Assembly: GCA_003230195.1 (NCBI GenBank)
Contig: QIHH01000018.1
Coordinates: forward strand, 1-11,263
Direction: 5' to 3'
DNA: 11,263 bases
Source: Gammaproteobacteria bacterium
GTDB lineage: Bacteria > Pseudomonadota > Gammaproteobacteria > SZUA-140
Shown piece after piece: positions 1 to 6,086 of the stretch; the first letter of the stretch is position 1; each line of letters opens with the position of its first letter. Made by a program: the position numbers and the translations under genes. The notes under the pieces were generated by a model. That model saw nothing but the letters and a program-made list of their open reading frames with translations. It made no database searches and was not told where the DNA came from.

Positions 1-18
1 GATCTTGCTAAAACTCAT
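1..18 (-). CDS. possible start of a further gene downstream of the cytochrome (partial)
   Basis: On the minus strand an ATG at 18-16 opens a frame reading M-S-F-S-K-I that runs off the window edge. It is preceded by GGGGTGA eight bases upstream, a plausible ribosome binding site, and lies 59 bases past the cytochrome stop on the same strand. In alternative complex III loci the pentaheme cytochrome ActA is followed by the iron-sulfur/molybdopterin-like ActB, so this could be such a partner, but six residues say nothing about its identity. The call rests only on the start codon, spacing and context. Confidence 0.3.
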
Positions 19-77
19 ATTAAAAATCACCCCGTTTTCGTCACGTATCCCGTGCTCTCAACGATCATAAAAATGTT

Positions 78-722
78 TTATTTATGACAGTGCCAACAAT
101 CAGAAGGACCATCATTTGCCTGGTGGCAGCGCTGACAAAACCCCATGGTCAGTGGCTTCACCTTATCGGCAACGGTCATTTTCTTAACATCCCCGTGACA
201 AAAAGCACAAACCTCAGAAACATTTTCTACCTGAAGATCTTCGTTATCAATAACGAAGCGCTTAATGTGTTTTTCATGGGTGAAATGCACAAAATCAGGG
301 ACATCATGCACTTTTTTCCATCTCGGGGACTCCTTATTCTCCCAATACTCCGTCAGCTTTTGAATGCGCGGTTTGTCTGTAGCAATGACGCTATGACATC
401 CCATACATTTACTGGTTGGAGGAATCCCCGCTACCTTGCTACGACGAGCATAGGTATGACAGTACATGCAGTTAATTTCATTAACATCAGCATGAATATC
501 GTGCGGAAATTCAATTGGTTGCTCTACGTGAATACCAGAATATTCCCCCTCAGGAGGAACGGCATTCGGTACTTCAGCATTCACATTGGCAGAAAACAGC
601 GCCATTGCAGCCATCAGCAACATAACAATAAAAGACACCTGCACGGTGTGTTTAGTCTGATGACTTCCACGACCTGCAGCCTCAATACAACGCCCTAGTG
701 GCAAATGTTGTAAAACCGACAT
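78..722 (-). CDS. periplasmic pentaheme cytochrome c, ActA-like (cytochrome c3 family)
   Basis: The 214-residue product carries five CxxCH haem-attachment motifs: CMYCH (85-89), CMGCH (106-110), CAFCH (172-176), CQRCH (196-200) and CWHCH (209-213). Further histidines in FPHDIH (72-77) and FTHEKH (147-152) are positioned to be distal haem ligands. A hydrophobic stretch (31-48) ending in a VNA cleavage-type site (47-49) directs export. The spacing, the AGIPPT before haem 2, the WKKVHDVPDFVHF region (135-147) and the LTMGFCQRCH end match the pentaheme subunit ActA of alternative complex III, a quinol-oxidising membrane complex, so a role in quinol-linked electron transfer is likely. I chose the ATG at 722 because GAGAGG lies just upstream; an in-frame ATG at 740 has no such site. 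The n-region of about 30 residues before the hydrophobic segment is unusually long. No other subunit is visible inside the window, so it could also belong to another multihaem pathway. Confidence 0.85.
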   Translation of the reverse strand: MSVLQHLPLGRCIEAAGRGSHQTKHTVQVSFIVMLLMAAMALFSANVNAEVPNAVPPEGEYSGIHVEQPIEFPHDIHADVNEINCMYCHTYARRSKVAGIPPTSKCMGCHSVIATDKPRIQKLTEYWENKESPRWKKVHDVPDFVHFTHEKHIKRFVIDNEDLQVENVSEVCAFCHGDVKKMTVADKVKPLTMGFCQRCHQANDGPSDCWHCHK

Positions 723-758
723 TACCCCTCTCGACAACATAGTTGTTCGTTATTAATT

Positions 759-1010
759 CTAAAGAGCCGGGGGAGACAAAACTACGCAATTTACTCGCAA
801 GCGATCAGGACTGGGATCAATGACCCCATCCAATAGCACCTGCAACAAATAGACCCCCAATTGGCCCACTCCAAAACTTCTACTACTTATATATGTAACA
901 AAACAAAATGCTAAGTCACGAAGTGCGGTTAATGTGGAACGACAATACAAAACCACAATACTGCTAATATTATTATATTCAATACGCACTGCCAAGACGA
1001 CACCACGAAG
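759..1010 (-). pseudogene. possible remnant of a LacI/GalR-type regulator (C-terminal end)
   Basis: An open frame of 83 codons between stops, with no good start (a TTG at 995 is the best). Its second half, DLAFCFVTYISS followed by VGQLGVYLLQVLLDG and DPSPDRLRV, resembles the last part of LacI/GalR sensor domains, where a 'LTTV' strand is followed by 'G..A..LL..L.G' and a P-rich loop. The helix-turn-helix and most of the sensor domain are absent, and the stretch up to the nif3 stop (1148) gives no continuous regulator-like frame. It could be a decayed gene or a chance resemblance. No ribosome binding site was found. Confidence 0.3.
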
Positions 1011-1016
1011 TTACGA

Positions 1017-1046
1017 ATCCTAGAACAAGTTCGGCAACACTGTCAA
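1017..1046 (-). promoter_or_regulatory. sigma-70-like promoter upstream of the cytochrome region
   Basis: On the minus strand TTGACA (1046-1041, perfect -35) is followed after 18 bases by TAGGAT (1022-1017). Transcription would start near 1010 and give the cytochrome gene a leader of almost 290 bases covering the regulator-like remnant. It is the best promoter match between nif3 and the cytochrome gene. A TAGAAT close to the cytochrome start (about 755) has no matching -35. Confidence 0.4.
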
Positions 1047-1147
1047 CGAAAATTTTCTCACTGTTTTAGTCAAGATATCCGACTTGTATCCGTCAGGATT
1101 CCATACTGAAACCTCGTTTGTTTCACAAGGTGATCAACGATATGGCA

Positions 1148-1903
1148 TTATACCGGATTATCAATATCGATAAATTGATGCCTCAAGTTAAACTGTTTAG
1201 AAAGGTGCATTGAAAGAGCTTCTATTCCGTAACGCTCAGTCGCGTGATGCCCTGCTGCAAAATAATGAACGCCCATTTCACGCGCAATGTGCGTAGTCTT
1301 CTCTGAAATTTCACCGCTTATATAGGCATCAACGCCATGCACAGCAGCCTCTTCAATATAATTCTGAGCACCGCCACTACACCATGCGATTTTTTTTATG
1401 AGCGCCTCACCAGCAGAAATATGCAGTGGATTTCGTCCCAGTTTTTTTGCTAATAGCTCACTGACTTCTGCAGCAGATAGTGCCACAGGAAACTCACCCT
1501 CCATTACCAATGGCGGTGATGATGAACCAAACACGCCCTTAAATTCAATCCCCAATAGAGTCCCCAAAAGCGCATTATTACCATACACGGGATGCGCATC
1601 CAACGGCAGATGGTAAGCAATCAAGCTAATGTCATGCTTTAGCAACGCTTGCAAACGGCGTTTCTTCATCCCTCTAACGCAAGGATCCTCCCCTTTCCAA
1701 AAATATCCATGGTGAACTAACAGCACATCTGCACCCGTTTCAACCGCAGCGGTTACCAGCTCAAGACTTGCTGTGACACCGCTAACGATCGACTTAATGT
1801 CACTACACCCCTCCACCTGCAAACCATTTGGTGCGTAATCCTTAAAGCGATCAATTTTTAATAAATCATTGGTGTATTGCAATATTTCACGTAGTGCTAC
1901 CAT
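1148..1903 (-). CDS. Nif3-like dinuclear metal centre protein (YbgI/DUF34 family)
   Basis: A 251-residue member of the NIF3/YbgI family, which forms toroidal hexamers with a two-metal site in each subunit; the reaction is not settled, although databases often label it GTP cyclohydrolase 1 type 2. Family marks are DYAPNGLQVEG (22-32), LLVHHGYFWKGEDP (61-74, His64 and His65), AYHLPLDAHP (96-105, His98 and Asp102) and AAGHHATERYGIEAL (216-230, His219 and Glu223); these are the expected metal ligands. Length is normal for the short bacterial form. I prefer the ATG at 1903 over the GTG at 1915 because the protein then starts like its relatives; GGAG lies 11 bases before the ATG but directly abuts the GTG. 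It diverges from the DegS-like gene, a neighbourhood commonly seen in gammaproteobacteria. Confidence 0.9.
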   Translation of the reverse strand: MVALREILQYTNDLLKIDRFKDYAPNGLQVEGCSDIKSIVSGVTASLELVTAAVETGADVLLVHHGYFWKGEDPCVRGMKKRRLQALLKHDISLIAYHLPLDAHPVYGNNALLGTLLGIEFKGVFGSSSPPLVMEGEFPVALSAAEVSELLAKKLGRNPLHISAGEALIKKIAWCSGGAQNYIEEAAVHGVDAYISGEISEKTTHIAREMGVHYFAAGHHATERYGIEALSMHLSKQFNLRHQFIDIDNPV

Positions 1904-1966
1904 CGTTTTTGTCACTCCGATTTTTTACATCACTAAGATTTCACTCTGTGCTAGAGTAACCAAATC

Positions 1967-3136
1967 ATGTTAGTACGGAAACTACTTCCCTATTTTGTTC
2001 AAGGTATTATGATCGGTCTCGTCATCGGACTGATCTTCTATTTCTTTGCCATGCCCAATGCGAGCCAGCAGCAACGCACCGTGGTTGAGATCAAAGAGTC
2101 TCGTAATGCAACCGTGGTTTCGACAGATGGCCCAGCCTCTTACGCCAATGCCGTCGCCATTGCTGCACCCAGTGTGGTTAACATCAACACCACCAAACTG
2201 GTCGGTGGCCGACAGCACCCCCTTTATAACGACCCTACGTTTCGTCGCTTTTTTAATGACCAACAGCGCTCGCCAATGCAGCGAAAAGACAACAGCTTGG
2301 GATCCGGTGTTATTATCAGTGAACAGGGTTACATCCTGACTAATAATCATGTCATCGCCGGTGCCGATGAAATCCAAGTGGTACTCACCGATGGCCGCCA
2401 GGCCGATGCGCAGGTAATTGGAACCGATCCTGAAACGGATGTCGCAGTACTTAAAATCTCACTCGATAACCTGCCGGGGATCACCTTTGGTCAGTCCGAT
2501 GTACTTCGAGTCGGCGACGTAGTGCTCGCAATCGGCAATCCTTTTGGCGTCGGTCAAACGGTCACACAGGGAATCGTTAGCGCCACCGAACGCAGCCACC
2601 TCGGCATTGCCACTTACGAAAACTTCATCCAGACCGACGCCGCGATCAATCCCGGCAATTCGGGTGGTGCTCTGATTAATGCCGCCGGTGAACTAATCGG
2701 TATTAACACCGCTATCTACACTCGTTCAGGTGGCTCACAAGGCGTTGGCTTTGCAATTCCAGCCAACACTGTAAAAATAGTCATGAAACAAATTCTTGAA
2801 TATGGGCACGCCATTCGCGGCTGGCTCGGCATCGAAATCCAGACCATTACCCCTGCTCTTGCCGAATCATTTGGTCTCTTAGCAGCACGCGGGATCATCA
2901 TTGCAGGCGTCATACCTCAAGGGCCAGCTGATCACGCAGGCGCTGAAACCGGCGATATTATTTTACAAATCAACGGAGAGGCAATTGTTGACGGCACAGA
3001 AGCGCTCAACCTGATCGCCCAGACAGCCCCCGGCAATGAGCTCCACATGAGTGGTATTCGACAGGGTAAACCATTTTCGATTACGGCTCATACCAGCAAG
3101 AGACCGACCCCGCAAAGTCATACTATTCAGCAATAA
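1967..3136 (+). CDS. degS: membrane-anchored serine endoprotease, DegS-like (HtrA family, S1C)
   Basis: A 389-residue protein of the HtrA/Do family. One transmembrane segment (about 7-28, a signal anchor) is followed by a trypsin-like domain with His128 (TNNHVIAG), Asp158 (DPETDVAVLKI) and Ser232 (NPGNSGGAL), then a single PDZ domain (about 285-375, starting GWLGIEIQ). One PDZ domain plus an uncleaved anchor is the DegS/AlgW arrangement; DegP and DegQ have two PDZ domains and a cleaved signal. DegS proteases sit in the inner membrane facing the periplasm, bind C-termini of misfolded outer-membrane proteins through PDZ, and cut the anti-sigma factor RseA to release sigma-E. No rseA/rpoE genes are in the window, so that partner is inferred from the family. 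The ribosome binding site is weak (AGAG about 9 bases upstream). The gene is convergent with rocD and shows no clear terminator in the 90 bp between them. Confidence 0.9.
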   Translation: MLVRKLLPYFVQGIMIGLVIGLIFYFFAMPNASQQQRTVVEIKESRNATVVSTDGPASYANAVAIAAPSVVNINTTKLVGGRQHPLYNDPTFRRFFNDQQRSPMQRKDNSLGSGVIISEQGYILTNNHVIAGADEIQVVLTDGRQADAQVIGTDPETDVAVLKISLDNLPGITFGQSDVLRVGDVVLAIGNPFGVGQTVTQGIVSATERSHLGIATYENFIQTDAAINPGNSGGALINAAGELIGINTAIYTRSGGSQGVGFAIPANTVKIVMKQILEYGHAIRGWLGIEIQTITPALAESFGLLAARGIIIAGVIPQGPADHAGAETGDIILQINGEAIVDGTEALNLIAQTAPGNELHMSGIRQGKPFSITAHTSKRPTPQSHTIQQ

Positions 3137-3226
3137 AAACACCTGAGGCCGATCAAGCTTTAAATGCCCCTCGTACTACCCCGCACTAAAACCAGCGCTA
3201 TAATTTACTGAAAGTTTACATCGCAA

Positions 3227-4420
3227 CTAAATAACAGCTAGTACCTGCTCCAACGCCACCACCGTCTCGTCGATCTGTTGCTCAGTGATGACGAGCGGCG
3301 GGGCCATCCTCACCACCGTTTCATGGGTCTCTTTACTCAACACCCCTTTGACCATCAGACGTTCGCATACATCACGCGCACTGGCACACTGCGGATCCAG
3401 TTCGATACCGATAAACAGGCCTCGCCCACGTACTTCCAGAATTACATCTGATTGAATGGCCTGCAGACGCTGCAACATATAAGCACCCAACCTCTCAGAA
3501 CGCTCGACAAGCTTTTCATCCTGCAGCACCTTCATCGCCTCAAGCGCGACGGCAGCAGCAAGCGGATTGCCGCCAAAGGTACTGCCGTGATCACCGGGAT
3601 CAAACACTGCCATCACATCTGCGCGCGCCAAAAATAGCGATACAGGCAACATCCCGCCGCCCAATGCCTTACCCAAAATCAACCCATCCGGCAGCACCCC
3701 ATCATGCTGGCAAGCCAATAGTTTACCAGTCCGCCCAAGGCCACTCTGTACTTCATCGCAAATCAATAACACATTATGGCGCTTACAAAGCTCAGCACAT
3801 TGAGCAAGGTAGCCCGACGGTGGTATCACAATACCGGCCTCGCCTTGAATCGGCTCGACCAGAAAAGCCGCTGTATTTTCAGTAATCGCCGCCTCAAGTG
3901 CATCGACATCGCCATAGGCAATGTTTTTAAATCCAGATGTCAGCGGGCCAAACTGATGTTTGTATTGTGCTTCCGATGAGAAGCTAACAATGCTAATGGT
4001 GCGGCCGTGAAAATTGCCATCACAGACAATAATCTCGGCCTTATCCGCAGCGACGCCTTTTTTGGCGTATGCCCATTTACGGGCCGCTTTCAGCGCTGTT
4101 TCAACTGCCTCTGCACCGGTGTTCATTGGCAATGCACGCGGCTGGCCAGTCATCTCACAGATCATCTTTAAAAATGGCGCGAGGGTATCAGTGTGGAAGG
4201 CGCGCGAGACAATCGTCAAACGCTCCGCCTGCTCGCTCATAGCTTTAACTAAACGAGGATGACAGTGGCCATGACTCACCGCTGAATAGGCACTCATCAT
4301 ATCGAGATAGCGCTTACCGCTATCATCCCACACATACGGCCCCTCCCCCTTCACTAGGACGACCGGCAGCGGATGGTAGTTATGCGCACAATAATGCGCC
4401 TCTTGTTCCAATGTATTCAT
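3227..4420 (-). CDS. rocD: ornithine aminotransferase (ornithine--oxo-acid transaminase)
   Basis: A 397-residue class III aminotransferase that moves the delta-amino group of ornithine to 2-oxoglutarate, giving glutamate-5-semialdehyde and glutamate in the cytoplasm. The PLP-binding lysine is Lys251 in LILGKALGGGMLPVS; Asp222 in CDEVQSGLGRTG contacts the pyridine nitrogen, and NTGAEAVETA (100-109) binds the cofactor phosphate. The segment MMSAYSAVSHGHCHP (41-55) is typical of ornithine rather than acetylornithine aminotransferases and includes Tyr45, matching the substrate-binding tyrosine of the human enzyme. The ribosome binding site GAGGTG overlaps the end of the arginase gene, whose stop is only 4 bases upstream, so the two are very likely translationally coupled. 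With arginase this completes arginine to glutamate semialdehyde; the dehydrogenase to glutamate is not in the window. Confidence 0.93.
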   Translation of the reverse strand: MNTLEQEAHYCAHNYHPLPVVLVKGEGPYVWDDSGKRYLDMMSAYSAVSHGHCHPRLVKAMSEQAERLTIVSRAFHTDTLAPFLKMICEMTGQPRALPMNTGAEAVETALKAARKWAYAKKGVAADKAEIIVCDGNFHGRTISIVSFSSEAQYKHQFGPLTSGFKNIAYGDVDALEAAITENTAAFLVEPIQGEAGIVIPPSGYLAQCAELCKRHNVLLICDEVQSGLGRTGKLLACQHDGVLPDGLILGKALGGGMLPVSLFLARADVMAVFDPGDHGSTFGGNPLAAAVALEAMKVLQDEKLVERSERLGAYMLQRLQAIQSDVILEVRGRGLFIGIELDPQCASARDVCERLMVKGVLSKETHETVVRMAPPLVITEQQIDETVVALEQVLAVI

Positions 4421-4424
4421 TGCA

Positions 4425-5285
4425 TCACCTCACAATTGTATTTGCCAATGCCAACGCCAGCTGTGCTGTTTTCTGCTCAATGTCTTGATCTGGATTATAT
4501 TCGCTGATCTCGATGCCACTCAAACGCTCATCACTGACTAATGCCGTTAGCGCCACAATTAATTCATCGCCATGAATTCCACCCCGCTCCGGGCTACCGA
4601 CACCCGGCGCTTCGCCGGGATCAATCGCATCAAGGTCAATCGATATGCCAAATTGATGACTATATTGGGTTACTCTCTCATGTGCTTCCTGCATCACCAC
4701 CGCTAGGCCACGCTCACGCACCTCTTCGATATAATAGATATGCACACCCAGATGCAATAACAACGCATGCTCTGCCGCCTCATAACTCCGTATGCCAACC
4801 AACACAACATTTTGCGGCAACAACACAGGTGATGAGTCATTAATCGCTGTTAATTCCGCTGGGCCATGCCCCAACAGACAAGCAAGTGGCATCCCGTGAT
4901 AAGCGCCACTCGGTGAAGTCTCCGGGGTATGGCTATCCATATGCGCATCGACCCAGATTAAGCCCAGCGACTCCTGCTCTTTCAACGCTGCACGTGCACC
5001 ACTCCAGATGCCCACGGCACTCGAATGGTCGCCACTAAAAACGACAAAACGATGCGAGGCCTCAATCGAGCGCTGTACCTGTTCGGCAAGACTGTGACAT
5101 AACAGTTGAATGGTGTGCAGATCATCCTGCGCCTGCGGCGGGTAAAACGTTGTCAACCACGTGACCTGGCTATCACAGAGATGAGACTTGATACAGGTAG
5201 TATGCAACGCCTCTGGGCCATCCTCACAACCATGGTCTTGCGCACCAACCCCTGATGCAACCCCAATAAAATCGACTATCGCCAA
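4425..5285 (-). CDS. rocF: arginase family ureohydrolase (likely arginase)
   Basis: A 286-residue ureohydrolase; arginases hydrolyse arginine to ornithine and urea at a dinuclear manganese site. All six metal ligands are visible: His87 (SGDHSS), Asp113, His115 and Asp117 (WVDAHMDSH), and Asp217 and Asp219 (SIDLDAIDP). His130 (GAYHGMP) matches the conserved catalytic histidine, and Glu262 (SEYNP) matches the guanidinium-binding glutamate. Two positions differ from the classical enzyme: the Asn that contacts the substrate carboxylate (Asn130 in human arginase I) is His119, and the one at human 139 is Ala128. Agmatinase or another ureohydrolase activity is therefore not excluded, but pairing with rocD argues for arginase. 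The start is a TTG at 5285; an in-frame stop lies just upstream and no ATG or GTG is available. Its own ribosome binding site is weak (GGGGTG), but a small upstream ORF with a strong site ends inside its first codons. Confidence 0.87.
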   Translation of the reverse strand: MAIVDFIGVASGVGAQDHGCEDGPEALHTTCIKSHLCDSQVTWLTTFYPPQAQDDLHTIQLLCHSLAEQVQRSIEASHRFVVFSGDHSSAVGIWSGARAALKEQESLGLIWVDAHMDSHTPETSPSGAYHGMPLACLLGHGPAELTAINDSSPVLLPQNVVLVGIRSYEAAEHALLLHLGVHIYYIEEVRERGLAVVMQEAHERVTQYSHQFGISIDLDAIDPGEAPGVGSPERGGIHGDELIVALTALVSDERLSGIEISEYNPDQDIEQKTAQLALALANTIVR

Positions 5286-5404
5286 ACCAACGACACCCCA
5301 CTACTTTGAGGAACGCACAAGGAAGGATTGTCTGTTTGCACCTCACTTGCTGCAACAAACAGAGGCAGACACAGAGTGATAGTCATACCAAGAAGCAGGT
5401 TCAT
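5276..5404 (-). CDS. small secreted or leader peptide overlapping the arginase start (42 aa)
   Basis: Not recognised as any known protein. An ATG at 5404 follows AAGGAGAAGGATCGG, the strongest ribosome binding site in this operon, and opens 42 codons ending in TAG at 5278-5276. The N-terminus MNLLLGMTITLCLPLFVAA looks like a short signal peptide with a plausible cut after AA (18-19); the remainder, SEVQTDNPSLCVP and ten more residues, is short and hydrophilic with one cysteine (Cys30). The ORF overlaps the arginase TTG start by 10 bases in another frame, the usual geometry for termination-reinitiation coupling. It may be a translated leader that controls rocF, a real small exported protein, or a chance frame; the ribosome binding site and absence of a good one for rocF favour translation. 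Confidence 0.5.
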   Translation of the reverse strand: MNLLLGMTITLCLPLFVAASEVQTDNPSLCVPQSSGVSLVWR

Positions 5405-5417
5405 CCGATCCTTCTCC

Positions 5418-5435
5418 TTATACAGTCAAGTATAA
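5418..5435. repeat. inverted repeat TTATAC-N6-GTATAA over the promoter -10
   Basis: Perfect 6-bp arms (5418-5423 and 5430-5435) separated by 6 bases. It covers the candidate -10 and the predicted start of transcription, and ends just before the ribosome binding site of the leader ORF. It does not resemble the ArgR box. Possible operator or a small hairpin at the 5' end of the transcript. Confidence 0.4.
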
Positions 5436-5457
5436 ATCCGCGCTCTCCACCTGAAAA
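5429..5457 (-). promoter_or_regulatory. candidate promoter of the leader-rocF-rocD operon
   Basis: On the minus strand TTTTCA (5457-5452) as -35 and TATACT (5434-5429) as -10 are separated by 17 bases, 4/6 and 5/6 matches to the sigma-70 consensus. Transcription would start near 5422, about 18-20 bases before the ATG of the leader ORF. The -35 sits inside a perfect 17-bp palindrome and the -10 inside a second inverted repeat, as expected for a regulated promoter. Confidence 0.4.
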
Positions 5458-5464
5458 TCAGGTG
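5448..5464. repeat. 17-bp perfect palindrome between cheY-like gene and rocF operon
   Basis: CACCTGA and TCAGGTG flank a 3-base centre, 10 bases past the stop of the response-regulator gene. There is no T-run on either strand, so it does not look like an intrinsic terminator. It overlaps the candidate -35 of the rocF operon and could be a repressor or activator site. Confidence 0.5.
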
Positions 5465-5473
5465 AAATTGGCA

Positions 5474-5836
5474 CTAACTAAGTAGCTTTTGCACTGCGCC
5501 CACTAGGCGTTCCTGAGTGAATGGCTTCTGTAACCAACCAGATGCACCAAAATTTTTCGCTTTATTTTTTTTAAAATCGCTATCTTCCGTTGTCAGCATA
5601 ATAATAGGAATATCAGCGTAAGCATCAAGACGCCGCAGCTTACTCACCAGGCTAATGCCATTCATGTTGGGCATGTTAATATCTGACAGTACTAGGTCAA
5701 ACGTCTGCTGACGCGCAATTTCCATCGCATCAACGCCGTCGTTAGCGCTGACCACCTCAAAACCTTCACTTTCCAACATCGACTTAACCAGATTACGTAT
5801 CGTCAGTGAGTCGTCTACAGAAAGAATCCGTGCCAT
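5474..5836 (-). CDS. single-domain CheY-like response regulator
   Basis: A 120-residue stand-alone receiver domain, the usual CheY length, with no output domain. The phosphorylation machinery is complete: acidic pair Asp8-Asp9 (SVDDS), phospho-acceptor Asp52 (LSDINMPNMNG), Thr82 (IMLTTED) and Lys104 (LQKPF). Such proteins receive phosphate from a CheA-type kinase and act by protein contact, for example on flagellar motors, type IV pili or phosphorelays. The ATG at 5836 is chosen because AAGGAG lies at ideal spacing; a GTG at 5842 almost touches that site. No kinase, methyltransferase or motor gene is adjacent, so the partner is unknown. A sigma-28-like promoter upstream suggests membership of the flagellar or chemotaxis regulon. 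Confidence 0.9.
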   Translation of the reverse strand: MARILSVDDSLTIRNLVKSMLESEGFEVVSANDGVDAMEIARQQTFDLVLSDINMPNMNGISLVSKLRRLDAYADIPIIMLTTEDSDFKKNKAKNFGASGWLQKPFTQERLVGAVQKLLS

Positions 5837-5893
5837 TTTCACTCTCCTTGTTCCCGCTAAATAATGAGTGCAATTTATTTGCCGCTCAAAAGC

Positions 5894-5920
5894 TTATCGG
5901 ACAAAAAAATAAATGATTAA
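5894..5920 (-). promoter_or_regulatory. sigma-28 (FliA)-like promoter upstream of the cheY-like gene
   Basis: On the minus strand TTAA (5920-5917), 15 bases, then TCCGATAA (5901-5894). The FliA consensus is TAAA-N15-GCCGATAA, so the match is 10 of 12 positions with the right spacer. Transcription would start near 5887, giving a leader of about 50 bases before the response-regulator ATG. Confidence 0.4.
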
Positions 5921-5929
5921 CTTATAGGC

Positions 5930-5999
5930 GCAGGAAACCCGCTTCCGGCGATATCGGTAGCGGCAAACGCCTTACCTAGCGCTGCGCGAGAATTCCTGC
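5930..5999. repeat. compact folded intergenic element with REP-like core
   Basis: A 70-bp stretch closed by perfect 7-bp arms GCAGGAA (5930-5936) and TTCCTGC (5993-5999). Inside are two hairpins: one with 9-base arms and a single mismatch (5939-5947 with 5955-5963, loop of 7), and a second around 5963-5985. Alternatively 5956-5976 pairs as GGTA, GGC, loop AAAC, GCC, TACC, a layout close to the E. coli REP palindrome (GGAT-GC-GGC ... GCC-TT-ATCC, with the same AAGGCG on the minus strand). It lies upstream of the candidate sigma-28 promoter. No T-run follows a stem directly, so it is not an obvious terminator. It may be a REP-type repeat, a regulatory site or a small RNA. Confidence 0.35.
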
Positions 6000-6086
6000 C
6001 AATGACGGGGTAAGCACATACGTTTTAAACTATGCAAATACCCCTTAAAAGGAACAGTGGTTTATACATAAATATGGCGGAAACAA

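Noticed and set aside
84..698. 204-codon plus-strand ORF opposite the cytochrome gene
   Set aside because: Antisense shadow of a gene with five clear haem motifs; its translation shows no domain or ribosome binding site.
1982..2377. Antisense ORF inside the DegS-like gene
   Set aside because: Lies opposite a protein with complete catalytic triad; no independent coding evidence.
3199..3204. Perfect TATAAT in the plus strand between degS and rocD
   Set aside because: No -35 at the right distance and it would point into the 3' end of a convergent gene.
4541..4843. Plus-strand ORFs opposite arginase and ornithine aminotransferase
   Set aside because: Shadows of two well-supported enzymes; compositions are proline-, histidine- and alanine-rich as expected from antisense frames.
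5448..5464. Palindrome read as an intrinsic terminator of the response-regulator gene
   Set aside because: No T-run follows the stem on either strand.
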